Shown one piece after another: positions 43,242 to 52,398 of a stretch of 64,000 nucleotides of DNA (the first letter of the stretch is position 1; each line of letters opens with the position of its first letter). Both the position numbers and the translations under genes were made by a program. The notes below the pieces were generated by a model. The model saw nothing but the letters and a program-made list of their open reading frames with translations, was not told where the DNA came from and made no database searches. Origin of the DNA: Chloroflexota bacterium (lineage in GTDB: Bacteria > Chloroflexota > Dehalococcoidia > UBA2979); the NCBI GenBank assembly GCA_947479915.1, contig CANKAU010000008.1:1-64000 (forward strand). Direction: 5' to 3'.

Positions 43242-45676
43242 CGCCCCTTGCCGGCTTCTTCAAGCGAATCCTGGGCGCCGGCGCCCCCACCCCAGCCGCC
43301 GCCGAACCCCCCGCCCCACGCGGTCGCTCCCGCGCCACGGCCCCCGATGACAGCGCCCCTCCTCCCGATGACGGCGAGCGCTCTGGGCGCAGGCGGGGTA
43401 CACGAGGCGGCCGGGGCCGCGGAGGCTCCTCGGATGCCGCGCAGGCAGCGCCCCCCGCTGCCGAGGCCCGCGAGTCCACATCCACCTCGACGCGTGGCGG
43501 ACGCGGCAGAGGCCGTGGCAGCGCGAGTAACAGCCCCGAGGGCACGGGCGCCTCGTCCGAACCCCGCTCCTACTCCTGGACGGCCCGCAGCGCCGGCACC
43601 GACCGCAACGAGACGGAAGAGCAGGCGCGCCAGCGCCGCGAGCAGGCCAGTCGGCAGCGCCGAGGTGGTGGCCGTTCCTCCTTCCGCCCCTACCGGGAGA
43701 ACCTGGATCCGCCCCTCCCCGAGGACATCGCGTTCCGCTCCGCCGCCGAGGGTGGCGACCGCACCATCCTCCCCGCCCGCCGTCGCCGTGGCACGGGCCT
43801 CCGTGACACCGAGCGCGTGCTGGTGGGCGGCGCGCGCAGCCTGAGCGGCTGGTCGCGCACGGTTGGCGAGCCGGTGTCTCCGGTCACCTCGCGCGAGGCA
43901 GGCGACGACTCCGGTCCGCGCACGCCGCGCCGTGGCCGACCGCCCCGCGGAACCGACGCAGTGCCGGTGCTCGACGGCGAGACGGAGATCGAGGCGCTCG
44001 TCGCCGACGAGGACGCCGAGGACGGGGACGTCGACGCGACTGACACGACCGAGGATGGCGCGCCGCGCCGCCGCCGTCGTGGGCGCCGCGGGGGTCGTGG
44101 CCGTCGCCGCCCGGGCACCGTGGACGGCGCGACGGACGAGCAAGACGGCGATGCTCCCCACGCCGAGGACTCCGACGACGAGCCCGACGCCATCAGCGCC
44201 GCGATCGACCTCGACGAGGACGATGACGACGCCGAGGACACGCTCGACGAGCACGACGACGAGACCGACGAGGATGAAGCGGTGCTCCCGCGCTCCGTTG
44301 CCATTGCGGCGGTGCTGTCCGGCGAGGCCGACGACGAGCTCGCGGAGCCCGATGACGACGTGGACGATGACGACCTCGATGGCGAGGAAGAGTCGGGCTA
44401 CGCCGCGTACGACCCGAGCGACGCCGACGACATCGACGAGGACGAAGACCTCGAGGATGCCGAGATCGAAGAGGCCGCGCCGGTCGCGAGCGCACCGGTG
44501 CGCCGCGCGCCGCGAACGCCCCGCGTCACCGCAGACGTCGATCCGTCGCTGTTGCCGCAGGCCTTCGCCGACCTCGGCGTCGGCGAGCGCACGCTGCAGG
44601 CCATCGCGCGCTGGGGCTTCACGAAGCCCTCGCCGATCCAGGAGCGCGCCATCCCGGCACTGCTCGCGGGCAAGGATGTCGTCGGCGTCGCGCAGACCGG
44701 CAGCGGTAAGACCGTCGCCTTCGGCGTGCCGATGGTCGAGGCGCTCGACCCCGAGCTCGCCGAGGTGCAGGGCCTGGTTCTGGTGCCGACGCGCGAGCTG
44801 GCCTCGCAGGTGCTGGACGTCCTGAAGGATCTCGCCGCCGGCTTCGGGCTGGAGGCGGTCGGGATCCTCGGCGGGCACTCGCTGGCCGGGGACTTCAAGG
44901 CGCTGGAGCGTCGCCCCGCGATCGTCGTGGGGACGCCCGGTCGTGTGATCGACCACCTGCAGCGCGGGACGCTCTCGTTGCGCTACGTGCGCTACGCGGT
45001 GCTGGACGAGGCCGACCAGATGCTGGACATCGGGTTCCTGCCCGACATCCGCCGCATCCTGAGCCGCACGCCGAAGCGCCGCCAGACCGCGCTGTTCTCG
45101 GCGACCATGCCGAGCACGATCCGTCGGCTGGTGTGGCAGTTCATGGAGAACCCGGAGACGGTCACCGTCGACCCGGAGCTCAGCACCGTCGACACCATCG
45201 ATCAGGTCTACTTCGAGGTCGCGACGCGCGACAAGGCGAAGGGCCTGCGCGAGCTGGTGGAGCGCGAGTTGAAGGGCCGCACACTCGTCTTCTGCAAGAT
45301 GAAGCGCGGCGTCGACCGCCTCGAGGCTGACCTGGCGCGGCAGGGTGTCCGCGTGGGCGCGCTGCATGGCGACATGGATCAGCGCCGACGTGAGCGCGTG
45401 GTGCAGGAGTTCCGTGCCGGCGAGCTGGATGTACTGATCGCCACCAACGTGGCGGCGCGTGGCCTCGACATCCCGGAGATCACCCACGTCGTGAACTACG
45501 ACGTGCCGCAGAACCCCGAGGAGTACGTGCACCGCATCGGCCGCACGGGCCGCGCGGGCCGCGATGGCAAGGCGATCACGTTCGTCTCCGAGTGGGACAT
45601 GCGCGAGTGGGACGCGATCGCCGAGGCCTTCGGCGATCACCTCCGCCGCGAGGAACTGTCGATCTACTCACGGTAA
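43238..45676 (+). CDS. DEAD-box RNA helicase with long charged N-terminal region
   Basis: An 812-residue protein. Residues about 1-435 are low-complexity: first basic Arg/Gly-rich, then strongly acidic Asp/Glu-rich, probably disordered. The helicase core (about 440-812) is complete: Q motif (GFTKPSPIQERAIP), I (AQTGSGKT), Ia (PTRELASQ), II (DEAD in VLDEADQML), III (SATMPSTI), IV-VI (ATNVAARGLDIPE, HRIGRTGRAGR). It unwinds RNA duplexes, for example in cold adaptation, RNA decay or ribosome assembly. The core ends at once after motif VI with no C-terminal extension. GTG 43238 is weakly supported; see the leader ORF. Confidence 0.92.
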   Translation: MTPLAGFFKRILGAGAPTPAAAEPPAPRGRSRATAPDDSAPPPDDGERSGRRRGTRGGRGRGGSSDAAQAAPPAAEARESTSTSTRGGRGRGRGSASNSPEGTGASSEPRSYSWTARSAGTDRNETEEQARQRREQASRQRRGGGRSSFRPYRENLDPPLPEDIAFRSAAEGGDRTILPARRRRGTGLRDTERVLVGGARSLSGWSRTVGEPVSPVTSREAGDDSGPRTPRRGRPPRGTDAVPVLDGETEIEALVADEDAEDGDVDATDTTEDGAPRRRRRGRRGGRGRRRPGTVDGATDEQDGDAPHAEDSDDEPDAISAAIDLDEDDDDAEDTLDEHDDETDEDEAVLPRSVAIAAVLSGEADDELAEPDDDVDDDDLDGEEESGYAAYDPSDADDIDEDEDLEDAEIEEAAPVASAPVRRAPRTPRVTADVDPSLLPQAFADLGVGERTLQAIARWGFTKPSPIQERAIPALLAGKDVVGVAQTGSGKTVAFGVPMVEALDPELAEVQGLVLVPTRELASQVLDVLKDLAAGFGLEAVGILGGHSLAGDFKALERRPAIVVGTPGRVIDHLQRGTLSLRYVRYAVLDEADQMLDIGFLPDIRRILSRTPKRRQTALFSATMPSTIRRLVWQFMENPETVTVDPELSTVDTIDQVYFEVATRDKAKGLRELVERELKGRTLVFCKMKRGVDRLEADLARQGVRVGALHGDMDQRRRERVVQEFRAGELDVLIATNVAARGLDIPEITHVVNYDVPQNPEEYVHRIGRTGRAGRDGKAITFVSEWDMREWDAIAEAFGDHLRREELSIYSR

Positions 45677-45755
45677 GTAGACCCGCGCTCGTGCATACTC
45701 ATAGTGTCCCGCACGGCGACCCCGCCGAGGCGCGACGCTCAGTGAGCGCAGGCCG

Positions 45756-46613
45756 ATGAGCATCGAACACGTCCGCTCCGCGTTCGAACGCTGGCACGAT
45801 GCCGCGCTCGAGGGCGAGGATCTGCTCAGCGCCGTCCACGGCGTGTGCGCCCCCGGCGTGGTCATCCACATGCAGAACGGCGAGCACGGCGACCGCGCCG
45901 CCACCGAATCCCAGACCTCGCAGGCCCGGGCGCTCTATCCCGACCTGGCCGTCGAGATCGAGCAGGTCGGCTACACCGACGACCGGATGCTGGTGCAGGT
46001 GCGACTCAGCGGGACGCCCTCGCTGGTGTTCCGCGTCGCCCGCGGACGTCGCGTGTTCGGCGCGATCGGGGCGGCCGTGGCCCGCGTCAACGAGCAGGCC
46101 GAGATCATCGAGCTGTGGTCGTACCTCAACTCGGGCGCGATGTTGACGTTCCCGCCCCAATCGAGGCCCGTGCCGCCGTCCGAGCCGGATCACGCCCCCG
46201 GAACCGAGGAGGACGCCTCCGCCGTCATGGCGCAGTGGCACCGCGCGCGGACGGGCGCCGAGTTCCTGGACGCCATCCTCGCCTCCGCGACGCGCGACTG
46301 CCTGGTGCATGCCACGAACACGGACGATGGCACCACAGCCCTCGTCGAGTCGCAGTTCCACACGGTGCAGGCCGCGTTCCCGGACCTCACGGTCGCGTTC
46401 GAGTTTGGCTACGTGACGGGCGACCGGCTGGTCGCGCAGTTCACCTTCGACGGGACGCAGCGCGGCTGGCTGGGCATCGCTCCGCCGAGTGGCTCCCACG
46501 TGCAGTCCACGGGGGCGATCGTCGCGCGAGTGACCTCGGATCGCCGGGTGCAGGAGATGTGGGTCTACCTCGCGCCGGGGATCGGGCTGTTCTTCCCCCG
46601 CAAGGACCGCTAG
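45756..46613 (+). CDS. Tandem SnoaL-like (NTF2-fold) protein
   Basis: A 285-residue protein of two similar halves, each resembling the SnoaL/ester-cyclase NTF2 fold. Half 1 has VHMQNGEHGDRAATESQT, then PDLAVEIEQVGYTDDRMLVQ. Half 2 has VHATNTDDGTTALVESQF, PDLTVAFEFGYVTGDRLVAQ. The shared PDL.V..E pattern points to internal duplication. No signal peptide. Members are polyketide cyclases, hydrolases or binding proteins, so function is open. It ends 12 bp from the convergent AccD-AccA gene. Confidence 0.75.
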   Translation: MSIEHVRSAFERWHDAALEGEDLLSAVHGVCAPGVVIHMQNGEHGDRAATESQTSQARALYPDLAVEIEQVGYTDDRMLVQVRLSGTPSLVFRVARGRRVFGAIGAAVARVNEQAEIIELWSYLNSGAMLTFPPQSRPVPPSEPDHAPGTEEDASAVMAQWHRARTGAEFLDAILASATRDCLVHATNTDDGTTALVESQFHTVQAAFPDLTVAFEFGYVTGDRLVAQFTFDGTQRGWLGIAPPSGSHVQSTGAIVARVTSDRRVQEMWVYLAPGIGLFFPRKDR

Positions 46614-46625
46614 TCGCGGAACGCG

Positions 46626-48368
46626 CTACGGTCGCACGCTCTCGCCGCTCGGCTCCGGCAGCGCGCCCTGCGGCAGTGCTGGCGGTGCGGGCTCTGCGTC
46701 CGATCGGCGCAGCAACCGGCTGCTGAGGGCGCCCGCTCGGTCACGCATCTCACCCACTGCGACCTCCCACGCTTCGGCGATGCCATGCAGCACCACCTGG
46801 TGGCTCGGTGCCCCGGGCGGCAGCCCGATCGAGCGGATGCGCGCCTCGCGGCGCGCGCGTCGAGCATTCCCGCGACCTCGCATCGCCTCGGTCAGCGCCC
46901 GGCGCAGGGCCGGACGCAGCAAGCGGATCGCGCCCTCTGGGTCGGCGTGCGCGCCTCCGGCAGGCTCCGCGACCACGGTGTCGATCGCGCCGAGCGAGAG
47001 CAGGTCAGCCGCCGCGACGCCGAGCGCTTCGGCGACCTCGGGGGCGCGTGCGCGGTCGCGGAAGAGGATCGCCGCGGCGCCCTCCGGCGAGGTCACGGAG
47101 TACATGGAGTTCTGCTGCATGAGGATGCGGTCGGCCACGGTCAGCGCCAGCGCGCCCCCCGATCCGCCCTCGCCGATGACGACGGAGACCGATGGCGTCG
47201 TGAGTGACGCCATCGTCGCGAGGCAGTCCGAGATCGATACGGCGAGGCCGGCCGATTCGTCCGCGATCCCGTCGTGCGCGCCGGGTGTGTCCACGAAGGT
47301 CACCAGCGGCAGCTTCAGCCGCTCGGCGAGCAGCATCAGCCGCCTCGCCTTGCGGTAGCCCGCGGGCGCCACGCGACCGTCGTGGCGGGTGCCTTCCAGC
47401 GTCAGGTCACCGCGCTCCTGGCCGATGACGACGACGTTGGTGTCCCCGAGACGCGCGAGGCCGCCGATCAGTGCGGGGTCATCGACGCCCGTGCGGTCAC
47501 CGTGGAGCGGGAAGTAGTCGGACGTCAGTCCTCGGATGTACGCCAGCGCGCGCGGGCGCTCCGGGTGCCGGGCGCGTTGCACCACCACCCAGCCGCGCTC
47601 GAGGCCGCGCGGCTGCACGGCGGGCGGGAGCAGGTCGAGGTCGGCGGCGGGCGTGGGGTGCACCAGCGAGACGAGCGTGATCAGCGAGTCACGGATCGAC
47701 TCGCGCGCGCAGACGGCGTCGACGTGCCCCGCGGCGAGCAAGTCCTCGGCGTAGAGCGATTCGCGCTCCTCGTTCACATCGTGCACGGCGCGGACACGCG
47801 GGCCCGCGAAGCCGATGAGCGCGCCGCGCTCGGCGAGGATGACGTCTGCCTGCGTGGCGTACGAGGCGAACACGCCGCCAGTCGTCGGGTGCGCGAGCAC
47901 GGAGATCATCGGGATGCCGGCCTCGTGCAGGCGGGCCGAAGAAGCCGCGACCTTCGACATCTGCAGCAGGGCGACCATGCCCTCCTGCATGCGCGCGCCG
48001 CCCGAGCAGGTCAGGGCGACGAACGGCACCTTCGCGCTGGCTGCGCGGTCCATCGCTCCGGCGATGCGCTCACCGACCGCGAAGCCCATCGACCCACCGA
48101 TGAAGCGGAAGTCGCTGACCGCCGCCACCACCTGCATGCCGCCGATCGAGGCGATCCCGGTGACGACTGCTTCCTGTCCGCCGCTCGCACGACGCGCCTC
48201 TTCGAGGCGCTCGGGGTACGTCCTCGAGTCCTCGAAGTGCAGCGGGTCGGGCGTGGGGACGCCGGTGAACGCCTCATCGAACGAGGCTTCGTCGAAGAGC
48301 AGATCGATCCATTCGCGTGCGGAGAGCGCGGGGGGCGGTTCGTTCGTGGCGGGCGTGACGTTCGTCAT
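46626..48368 (-). CDS. Fused acetyl-CoA carboxylase carboxyltransferase (AccD-AccA)
   Basis: A 580-residue protein joining both carboxyltransferase subunits. Residues about 20-275 match AccD (RLEEARRASGGQEAVVTGIA, ALTCSGGARMQEGMVALLQM, HPTTGGVFASYATQADVILA). About 290-545 match AccA (YFPLHGDRTGVDDPALIGG, GYRKARRLMLLAERLKLPLV, GEGGSGGALALTVADRI). The N-terminal four-Cys zinc ribbon of normal AccD is absent; the protein starts with a short Pro-rich leader and REWIDLLFDEASFDEAF. It should transfer CO2 from carboxybiotin to acetyl- or another acyl-CoA. AccB and AccC are not in the window. TACAAT is 6 bases before ATG 48368. Confidence 0.9.
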   Translation of the reverse strand: MTNVTPATNEPPPALSAREWIDLLFDEASFDEAFTGVPTPDPLHFEDSRTYPERLEEARRASGGQEAVVTGIASIGGMQVVAAVSDFRFIGGSMGFAVGERIAGAMDRAASAKVPFVALTCSGGARMQEGMVALLQMSKVAASSARLHEAGIPMISVLAHPTTGGVFASYATQADVILAERGALIGFAGPRVRAVHDVNEERESLYAEDLLAAGHVDAVCARESIRDSLITLVSLVHPTPAADLDLLPPAVQPRGLERGWVVVQRARHPERPRALAYIRGLTSDYFPLHGDRTGVDDPALIGGLARLGDTNVVVIGQERGDLTLEGTRHDGRVAPAGYRKARRLMLLAERLKLPLVTFVDTPGAHDGIADESAGLAVSISDCLATMASLTTPSVSVVIGEGGSGGALALTVADRILMQQNSMYSVTSPEGAAAILFRDRARAPEVAEALGVAAADLLSLGAIDTVVAEPAGGAHADPEGAIRLLRPALRRALTEAMRGRGNARRARREARIRSIGLPPGAPSHQVVLHGIAEAWEVAVGEMRDRAGALSSRLLRRSDAEPAPPALPQGALPEPSGESVRP

Positions 48369-48380
48369 GCGGCCATTGTA
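48369..48380 (-). promoter_or_regulatory. Leaderless-type -10 box of the AccD-AccA gene
   Basis: TACAAT on the minus strand (48375-48380), 6 bases before ATG 48368. Confidence 0.55.
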
Positions 48381-48460
48381 GACACCGCGCACGGACGGCC
48401 TGTTACGGAGTTGTACCGATTTCGTGAGAGCGTGCGGGACGGTCCGGCGCTCGCGGCTGA

Positions 48461-49351
48461 CTATTCCTCGTTGCGAGACAGGGCGGGCGCGGGCAGCAGG
48501 AAGTCCCGCATCAACGCAAGCGTACGGTCGTACTGGTCGTGGTGCACCCAGTGGTTCGCGTCCGCCAGCGTCTCCGTGCGCGCGTCCTTGAAGAACGAGG
48601 CGACCGGCTCGCCGTGGAACAGGCCGCGGCCGAGCGCGGACTCCGCGCCGATGAGGTGCAGCACGGGGCATTCGATGCGACCCCACACGTCGGCGATCTC
48701 GCTGTGGCGGATCTCGGTGGCGGGGCGGTTGAGCGCCATCGGGTCGTACTTCCACACATAGCCGCCATCGATAGGACGGGCGGCCCACCGCGCGAGGTGC
48801 TCGGCGAGCGGCCGGCTGAGGCGCTTGTTCGCCTCCATGACACGCTCCACGCACTTCTCGAACGTGGGGTATACGCGCTGCTCGCGACGCTCGTTGCCGC
48901 GCGCGCGCTCGCCCCACTTGTGCAGCCACTCGCCATCGATGGCCTTCGCGGAGGGCTCATGCATCATCGCCCCGGCGCCCTCGATCACCACGAGACGCTC
49001 GAAACGGTCGGGGTACGCGCCTGCCGCAACGAGCGTGGCCGCGCCACCGAGCGAATGCGCGACCACGCTGGCACGTCCGCCGACGAGGTCGATCAGCGAG
49101 ACGATGTCGGGCATGAAGTCGATCAGGCCGTAGGACGCGCCCTTCGCCCACTCGGAGTCACCGTGGCCACGCAGATCCGGGGTGATGACGCGGTAGTCGT
49201 CCAGGAACGCCTCGGCGTAGCGATCCCACGATCGCGAGTGGTCACGGAAGCCGTGGATGAAGATCAGCGGCGGCTTCTCGGCGCTGCCCCACACCCAGTA
49301 GGACAGGCGCAGCCGCTGCGACTGGTAGAAGTGCTGCCACGGCTCGGTCAC
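48461..49351 (-). CDS. Alpha/beta-hydrolase
   Basis: A 296-residue alpha/beta hydrolase with oxyanion segment LIFIHGFRDHSRSW, VITPDLRGHGDSEW, nucleophile elbow VVAHSLGGAATL, and His in ADANHWVHHDQ. The cap region (about 130-215) is charged and large. GTG 49351 is chosen because GAGGGAG lies about 6 bases upstream. An open frame continues 5' but is noncoding in style. The triad is intact, in contrast to 12364-13191. Substrate unknown. Confidence 0.87.
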   Translation of the reverse strand: MTEPWQHFYQSQRLRLSYWVWGSAEKPPLIFIHGFRDHSRSWDRYAEAFLDDYRVITPDLRGHGDSEWAKGASYGLIDFMPDIVSLIDLVGGRASVVAHSLGGAATLVAAGAYPDRFERLVVIEGAGAMMHEPSAKAIDGEWLHKWGERARGNERREQRVYPTFEKCVERVMEANKRLSRPLAEHLARWAARPIDGGYVWKYDPMALNRPATEIRHSEIADVWGRIECPVLHLIGAESALGRGLFHGEPVASFFKDARTETLADANHWVHHDQYDRTLALMRDFLLPAPALSRNEE

Positions 49352-49440
49352 GGTGCGCTCCCTCGGTCTCCTCGAACGCGCCGAGGGTAACGCGCCGCGG
49401 CCCCTCGCCCTATGAGCGTGCTGATGGGCCCCGAGACCCG

Positions 49441-50331
49441 CTAGCGCACGTCCGGCAGGACGCCCGCGATGCACTCCATCGCCTTCGTGAGCAGCCCGAT
49501 GTCGCCGGTCTGCAGTGCAACGACCGCGTGGTCCACGCCAGCGCCGCGGTAGCCCTGCAGCAGCGTGCGCATCACGTCCGCGTCATCGGCCCAGATCGTG
49601 GTGGTGTGCGCGGAGTCGCCGCCCGACTCGCCGCGGACGCCCGCCTGGATCAGCACGTTCATCGAGAGCGCCGCGGGATCGCGGCCCGCTTCGGCGGCGG
49701 TCGCGCGAACCTCGGCTGCGAGCGCGGCGTAGGTCTCGGGGTTCATGCCGTTCGGGAGCCAGCCGTCGCCGTGCAGCGCGGCCCGCTTCCGCGCGCCCTC
49801 GGACGCGCCGCCCACCCAGATCGGCAGCGGCGACTGCTTCGTCGAGGGGTAGAAGCCGACGTCCTTGATGTCGAAGCGCGCGCTCTTGAAGGTCGGCGTG
49901 CCCGTCCACAGCTCGCGCATCAGGCGGATGGCCTCGGTCGTGCGCGCGCCGCGCTCCTTCATCGGGATGCCGAGCGCCTCGAACTCCGGCGCGAGCGCGC
50001 CGACGCCGACACCGGCGATCACGCGCCCGCCGGACATGTGGTCCAGCGTCGCGAAGTACTTCGCCATCTCGATCGGGTCGTGGTACGGCAGCACGAGCAC
50101 GCCCGTGCCGAGGGCCACCTTCGAGGTCGTCGCGGACAGGTGCGACAGCACCGCGAGCGGATGCCAGTAGGGCCGGGTGCCCAGCCGCTCGGTGACGAAG
50201 CCGGTGTGGAACAGGTGGTCCATCACCCACACGGAATCGAAGCCCAGGCGCTCCGCCAGCGGGCCCATCGCCAGCATCTCCCGGGCATCCTCGACGCCCC
50301 ACATGTTCGGAACCGTCACGCCGACCTTCAT
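49441..50331 (-). CDS. LLM-class (luciferase-like) flavin/F420 oxidoreductase
   Basis: A 296-residue TIM-barrel protein of the bacterial luciferase-like monooxygenase superfamily. It shows MKVGVTVPNMWG, LGFDSVWVMDHLFHTG, LGTGVLVLPYHDPIEMAKYF, DHMSGGRVIAGVGVG and PLPIWVGGASEGARKRAALH. The sequence resembles F420-dependent oxidoreductases more than FMN luciferases, but cofactor choice cannot be settled by eye. No F420 biosynthesis gene is in the window. It is divergent from the gene at 50443. Confidence 0.88.
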   Translation of the reverse strand: MKVGVTVPNMWGVEDAREMLAMGPLAERLGFDSVWVMDHLFHTGFVTERLGTRPYWHPLAVLSHLSATTSKVALGTGVLVLPYHDPIEMAKYFATLDHMSGGRVIAGVGVGALAPEFEALGIPMKERGARTTEAIRLMRELWTGTPTFKSARFDIKDVGFYPSTKQSPLPIWVGGASEGARKRAALHGDGWLPNGMNPETYAALAAEVRATAAEAGRDPAALSMNVLIQAGVRGESGGDSAHTTTIWADDADVMRTLLQGYRGAGVDHAVVALQTGDIGLLTKAMECIAGVLPDVR

Positions 50332-50429
50332 CGCAACCCCTCGCTCCGCGGCACCCGCGCCGTTGTCATCACAGGACGCATCGTAACGAGGCGCGGGGCG
50401 CCGCGCTTGCCCTCGCGCGCGCCCGTCCG

Positions 50430-50442
50430 TACCGTCCGAGCC
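50430..50442 (+). promoter_or_regulatory. Leaderless-type -10 box
   Basis: TACCGT (50430-50435) lies 7 bases before ATG 50443. Confidence 0.45.
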
Positions 50443-52059
50443 ATGAGTGACGACGCCGCCGAGAACGCCCTGCCTGCCTACGTCCGTGGACTGCTGCAGC
50501 CCACCGCCTACCCCACGCCGCCCGCTGAGGTGCGCCTGGTCCAGACCCACATCTCCTACGTGTTCCTTGCCGGGGACGTGGTCTACAAGACGAAGAAGCC
50601 GGTGGACTTCGGGTTCATCGAACAGCTCACCGTGGAGCGCCGTCACCTGTTCTGCGACGCCGAGGTGCGGCTGAATCGCCGTCTCGCACCGGATGTCTAC
50701 CTGGGCGTGGTGCCGGTGCTGCAGCGCGCGGACGGCACGTTCTGCGTGGAGCCCGCGGACGGGCAGGGCGAGGTCGTGGAGTGGGCGGTGAAGATGCGCC
50801 GCCTCCCTGACGACGTGACCCTCGACCGGCTGATCGCTGAACACCGCGAGCCGACCGACATCCTCGAACGGCTGGTCGGCGCGATCGTGCCGTTCCACGA
50901 GCAGGCCGAGGTGGTCGCGAACGACCCCGCCTTCGCCGGCGCCGTCGCCGAAGAGGCGTGGTGGGCGCGCGAGTACAGCGAGGCCGCGGGCTTCATCGGC
51001 TCCACGTGGACGCCCGAGGACGCCGCCGCCACGAAGGACTTCGCCGACGCGACGATCGCGCGCGAGGGGGCGCTCTTCGACGAGCGTCTCGCCGAGGGGC
51101 GGATCATCGACGGTCACGGCGACATGCAGGCGAAGCACGTCTACGTTCTCGGCTCCGAGCCGAAGGACCTGGTGGTCGTCGACTGCGTGGAGTTCACCGA
51201 CTGGTTCCAGCTCCGCTACGCGGACGTGAACAACGACGTCGCGTTCCTCGCGATGGACCTCGAAGCGCGCGGTCGCCCGGAGATGGGCGACGAGTTCGCC
51301 GGTCGCTACCTCGCGGCCACTGCGGACGAGACGCTGGCTGTGCTGCAGCCGCTGCACCGTACGTTCCGCGCCTTCGTGCGAGGCAAGGTGGAGTCGATCG
51401 GCGCGCACGCCATGGAGATCCCGGCCGAGGTGCGTGCAGGACTGGCCGCCTCGGCGGCGGCATACTTCCGGCTCGCCGCGGACTACCGCACGCGCGTCGC
51501 CGCGCCGTCACTGGTGGTGATGTGCGGCGCGTCCGGGACCGGCAAGTCGCTGGTCGGCGCGACGCTCGCGACGCGCATCGGCGCGGTGTACATCTCGTCG
51601 GACGCCGTCCGCAAGCAGCTCGCCGGGATCCCGCTGCACGCCAGCGGCGCCGAGGCGTTCCGCGAGGGCATGTACGCGCCGGAGATGACCGCCCGCGTCT
51701 ACGAGGAGATGGCGCAGCGCGCCGCGCGGCACATCGCGCTCGGCCGTCCCGTCGTCCTCGACGCCACGCACGCGCAGGCCGCGCACCGGCGCGCCGCCGT
51801 CGAAGTGGCCCGCGCCGCCGGCGTCCCGGCGCTCATCGTGGAGCTGCGGCTCACGGACGATGCCGCGCTCGCGCGCATCGTGAACCGGGAACGCGACCCG
51901 CTGCGCACCTCGGACGCCACGGTGGACGTGTACCGCAAGCAGGTCGAGGCGTTCGAGCCGGTGTCGCCGAGCGAAGGGACGCGCCTCGCCCTCGATGCCT
52001 CGCAGCCGGTCGCGGCGCTGGCGTGGGAGATCGCGGACTCGCTGCCGAAGCGCGGGTAG
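50443..52059 (+). CDS. Aminoglycoside-phosphotransferase-like / P-loop kinase fusion
   Basis: A 538-residue two-domain protein. About 1-335 is an APH/protein-kinase-like fold: YVFLAGDVVYKTKKPVDFGF, then IIDGHGDMQAKHVYVLG with the catalytic loop and VVVDCVEFTDWFQLRYADVN with the metal-binding Asp. About 350-538 is a P-loop kinase: MCGASGTGKSLVGATL, VLDATHAQAAHRRAA. This fusion is a known conserved bacterial family whose substrate is unsettled; it is not an antibiotic-resistance gene on this evidence. A strong hairpin follows the stop. Confidence 0.85.
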   Translation: MSDDAAENALPAYVRGLLQPTAYPTPPAEVRLVQTHISYVFLAGDVVYKTKKPVDFGFIEQLTVERRHLFCDAEVRLNRRLAPDVYLGVVPVLQRADGTFCVEPADGQGEVVEWAVKMRRLPDDVTLDRLIAEHREPTDILERLVGAIVPFHEQAEVVANDPAFAGAVAEEAWWAREYSEAAGFIGSTWTPEDAAATKDFADATIAREGALFDERLAEGRIIDGHGDMQAKHVYVLGSEPKDLVVVDCVEFTDWFQLRYADVNNDVAFLAMDLEARGRPEMGDEFAGRYLAATADETLAVLQPLHRTFRAFVRGKVESIGAHAMEIPAEVRAGLAASAAAYFRLAADYRTRVAAPSLVVMCGASGTGKSLVGATLATRIGAVYISSDAVRKQLAGIPLHASGAEAFREGMYAPEMTARVYEEMAQRAARHIALGRPVVLDATHAQAAHRRAAVEVARAAGVPALIVELRLTDDAALARIVNRERDPLRTSDATVDVYRKQVEAFEPVSPSEGTRLALDASQPVAALAWEIADSLPKRG

Positions 52060-52068
52060 CGCCGCGCG

Positions 52069-52097
52069 GAGATTGAGGGGCGAAGCCCCTCAATCTC
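52069..52097 (+). terminator. Hairpin after the phosphotransferase/kinase gene
   Basis: A perfect 13-bp stem GAGATTGAGGGGC (52069-52081), loop GAA, and its complement (52085-52097), starting 9 bases after the stop codon. There is no T-run, so it may act as an RNA 3'-end stabiliser or a factor-dependent terminator. Confidence 0.65.
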
Positions 52098-52398
52098 AAC
52101 CGCCCGCGCGACCGTTCCTTGTCAGGCTCGGTGCCGGCGCGCGCACCGCTGCAGCGCGTGTATGCGGGGGACGTGGACGCCCCGTCGCGTGCTAGGAATG
52201 CTCGGCCCGCGCTGCCGGGACGCCGCATGCCCCGGCGGCCTGCCCACGTTCGCTGAAGTTCGTCCGGCACACGGATCAGGTCCGGAGCGAACGCGGCGGA
52301 AGGCTCCGGTGTGCCTGCGTGACGCTCCGGTAACGGTATTCATCGTCCGATGTGGTTCGCGGGCCGCACCCACGCGGCCGCGGGAGGCGAGCGAGACG
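52098..52398. other. Gap with no convincing gene
   Basis: About 300 bases between the hairpin and the membrane protein gene. The only structure I see is a possible 18-codon ORF (ATG 52350, stop 52404-52406) overlapping the next gene's ATG by 8 bases. Upstream of it is the AT-richer GTATTCAT, a weak -10 candidate. No RNA gene or repeat recognised. Confidence 0.4.

Noticed and set aside
50443-52059. Aminoglycoside resistance gene
   Set aside because: The phosphotransferase-like domain is fused to a P-loop kinase in a widespread family with no shown link to resistance.
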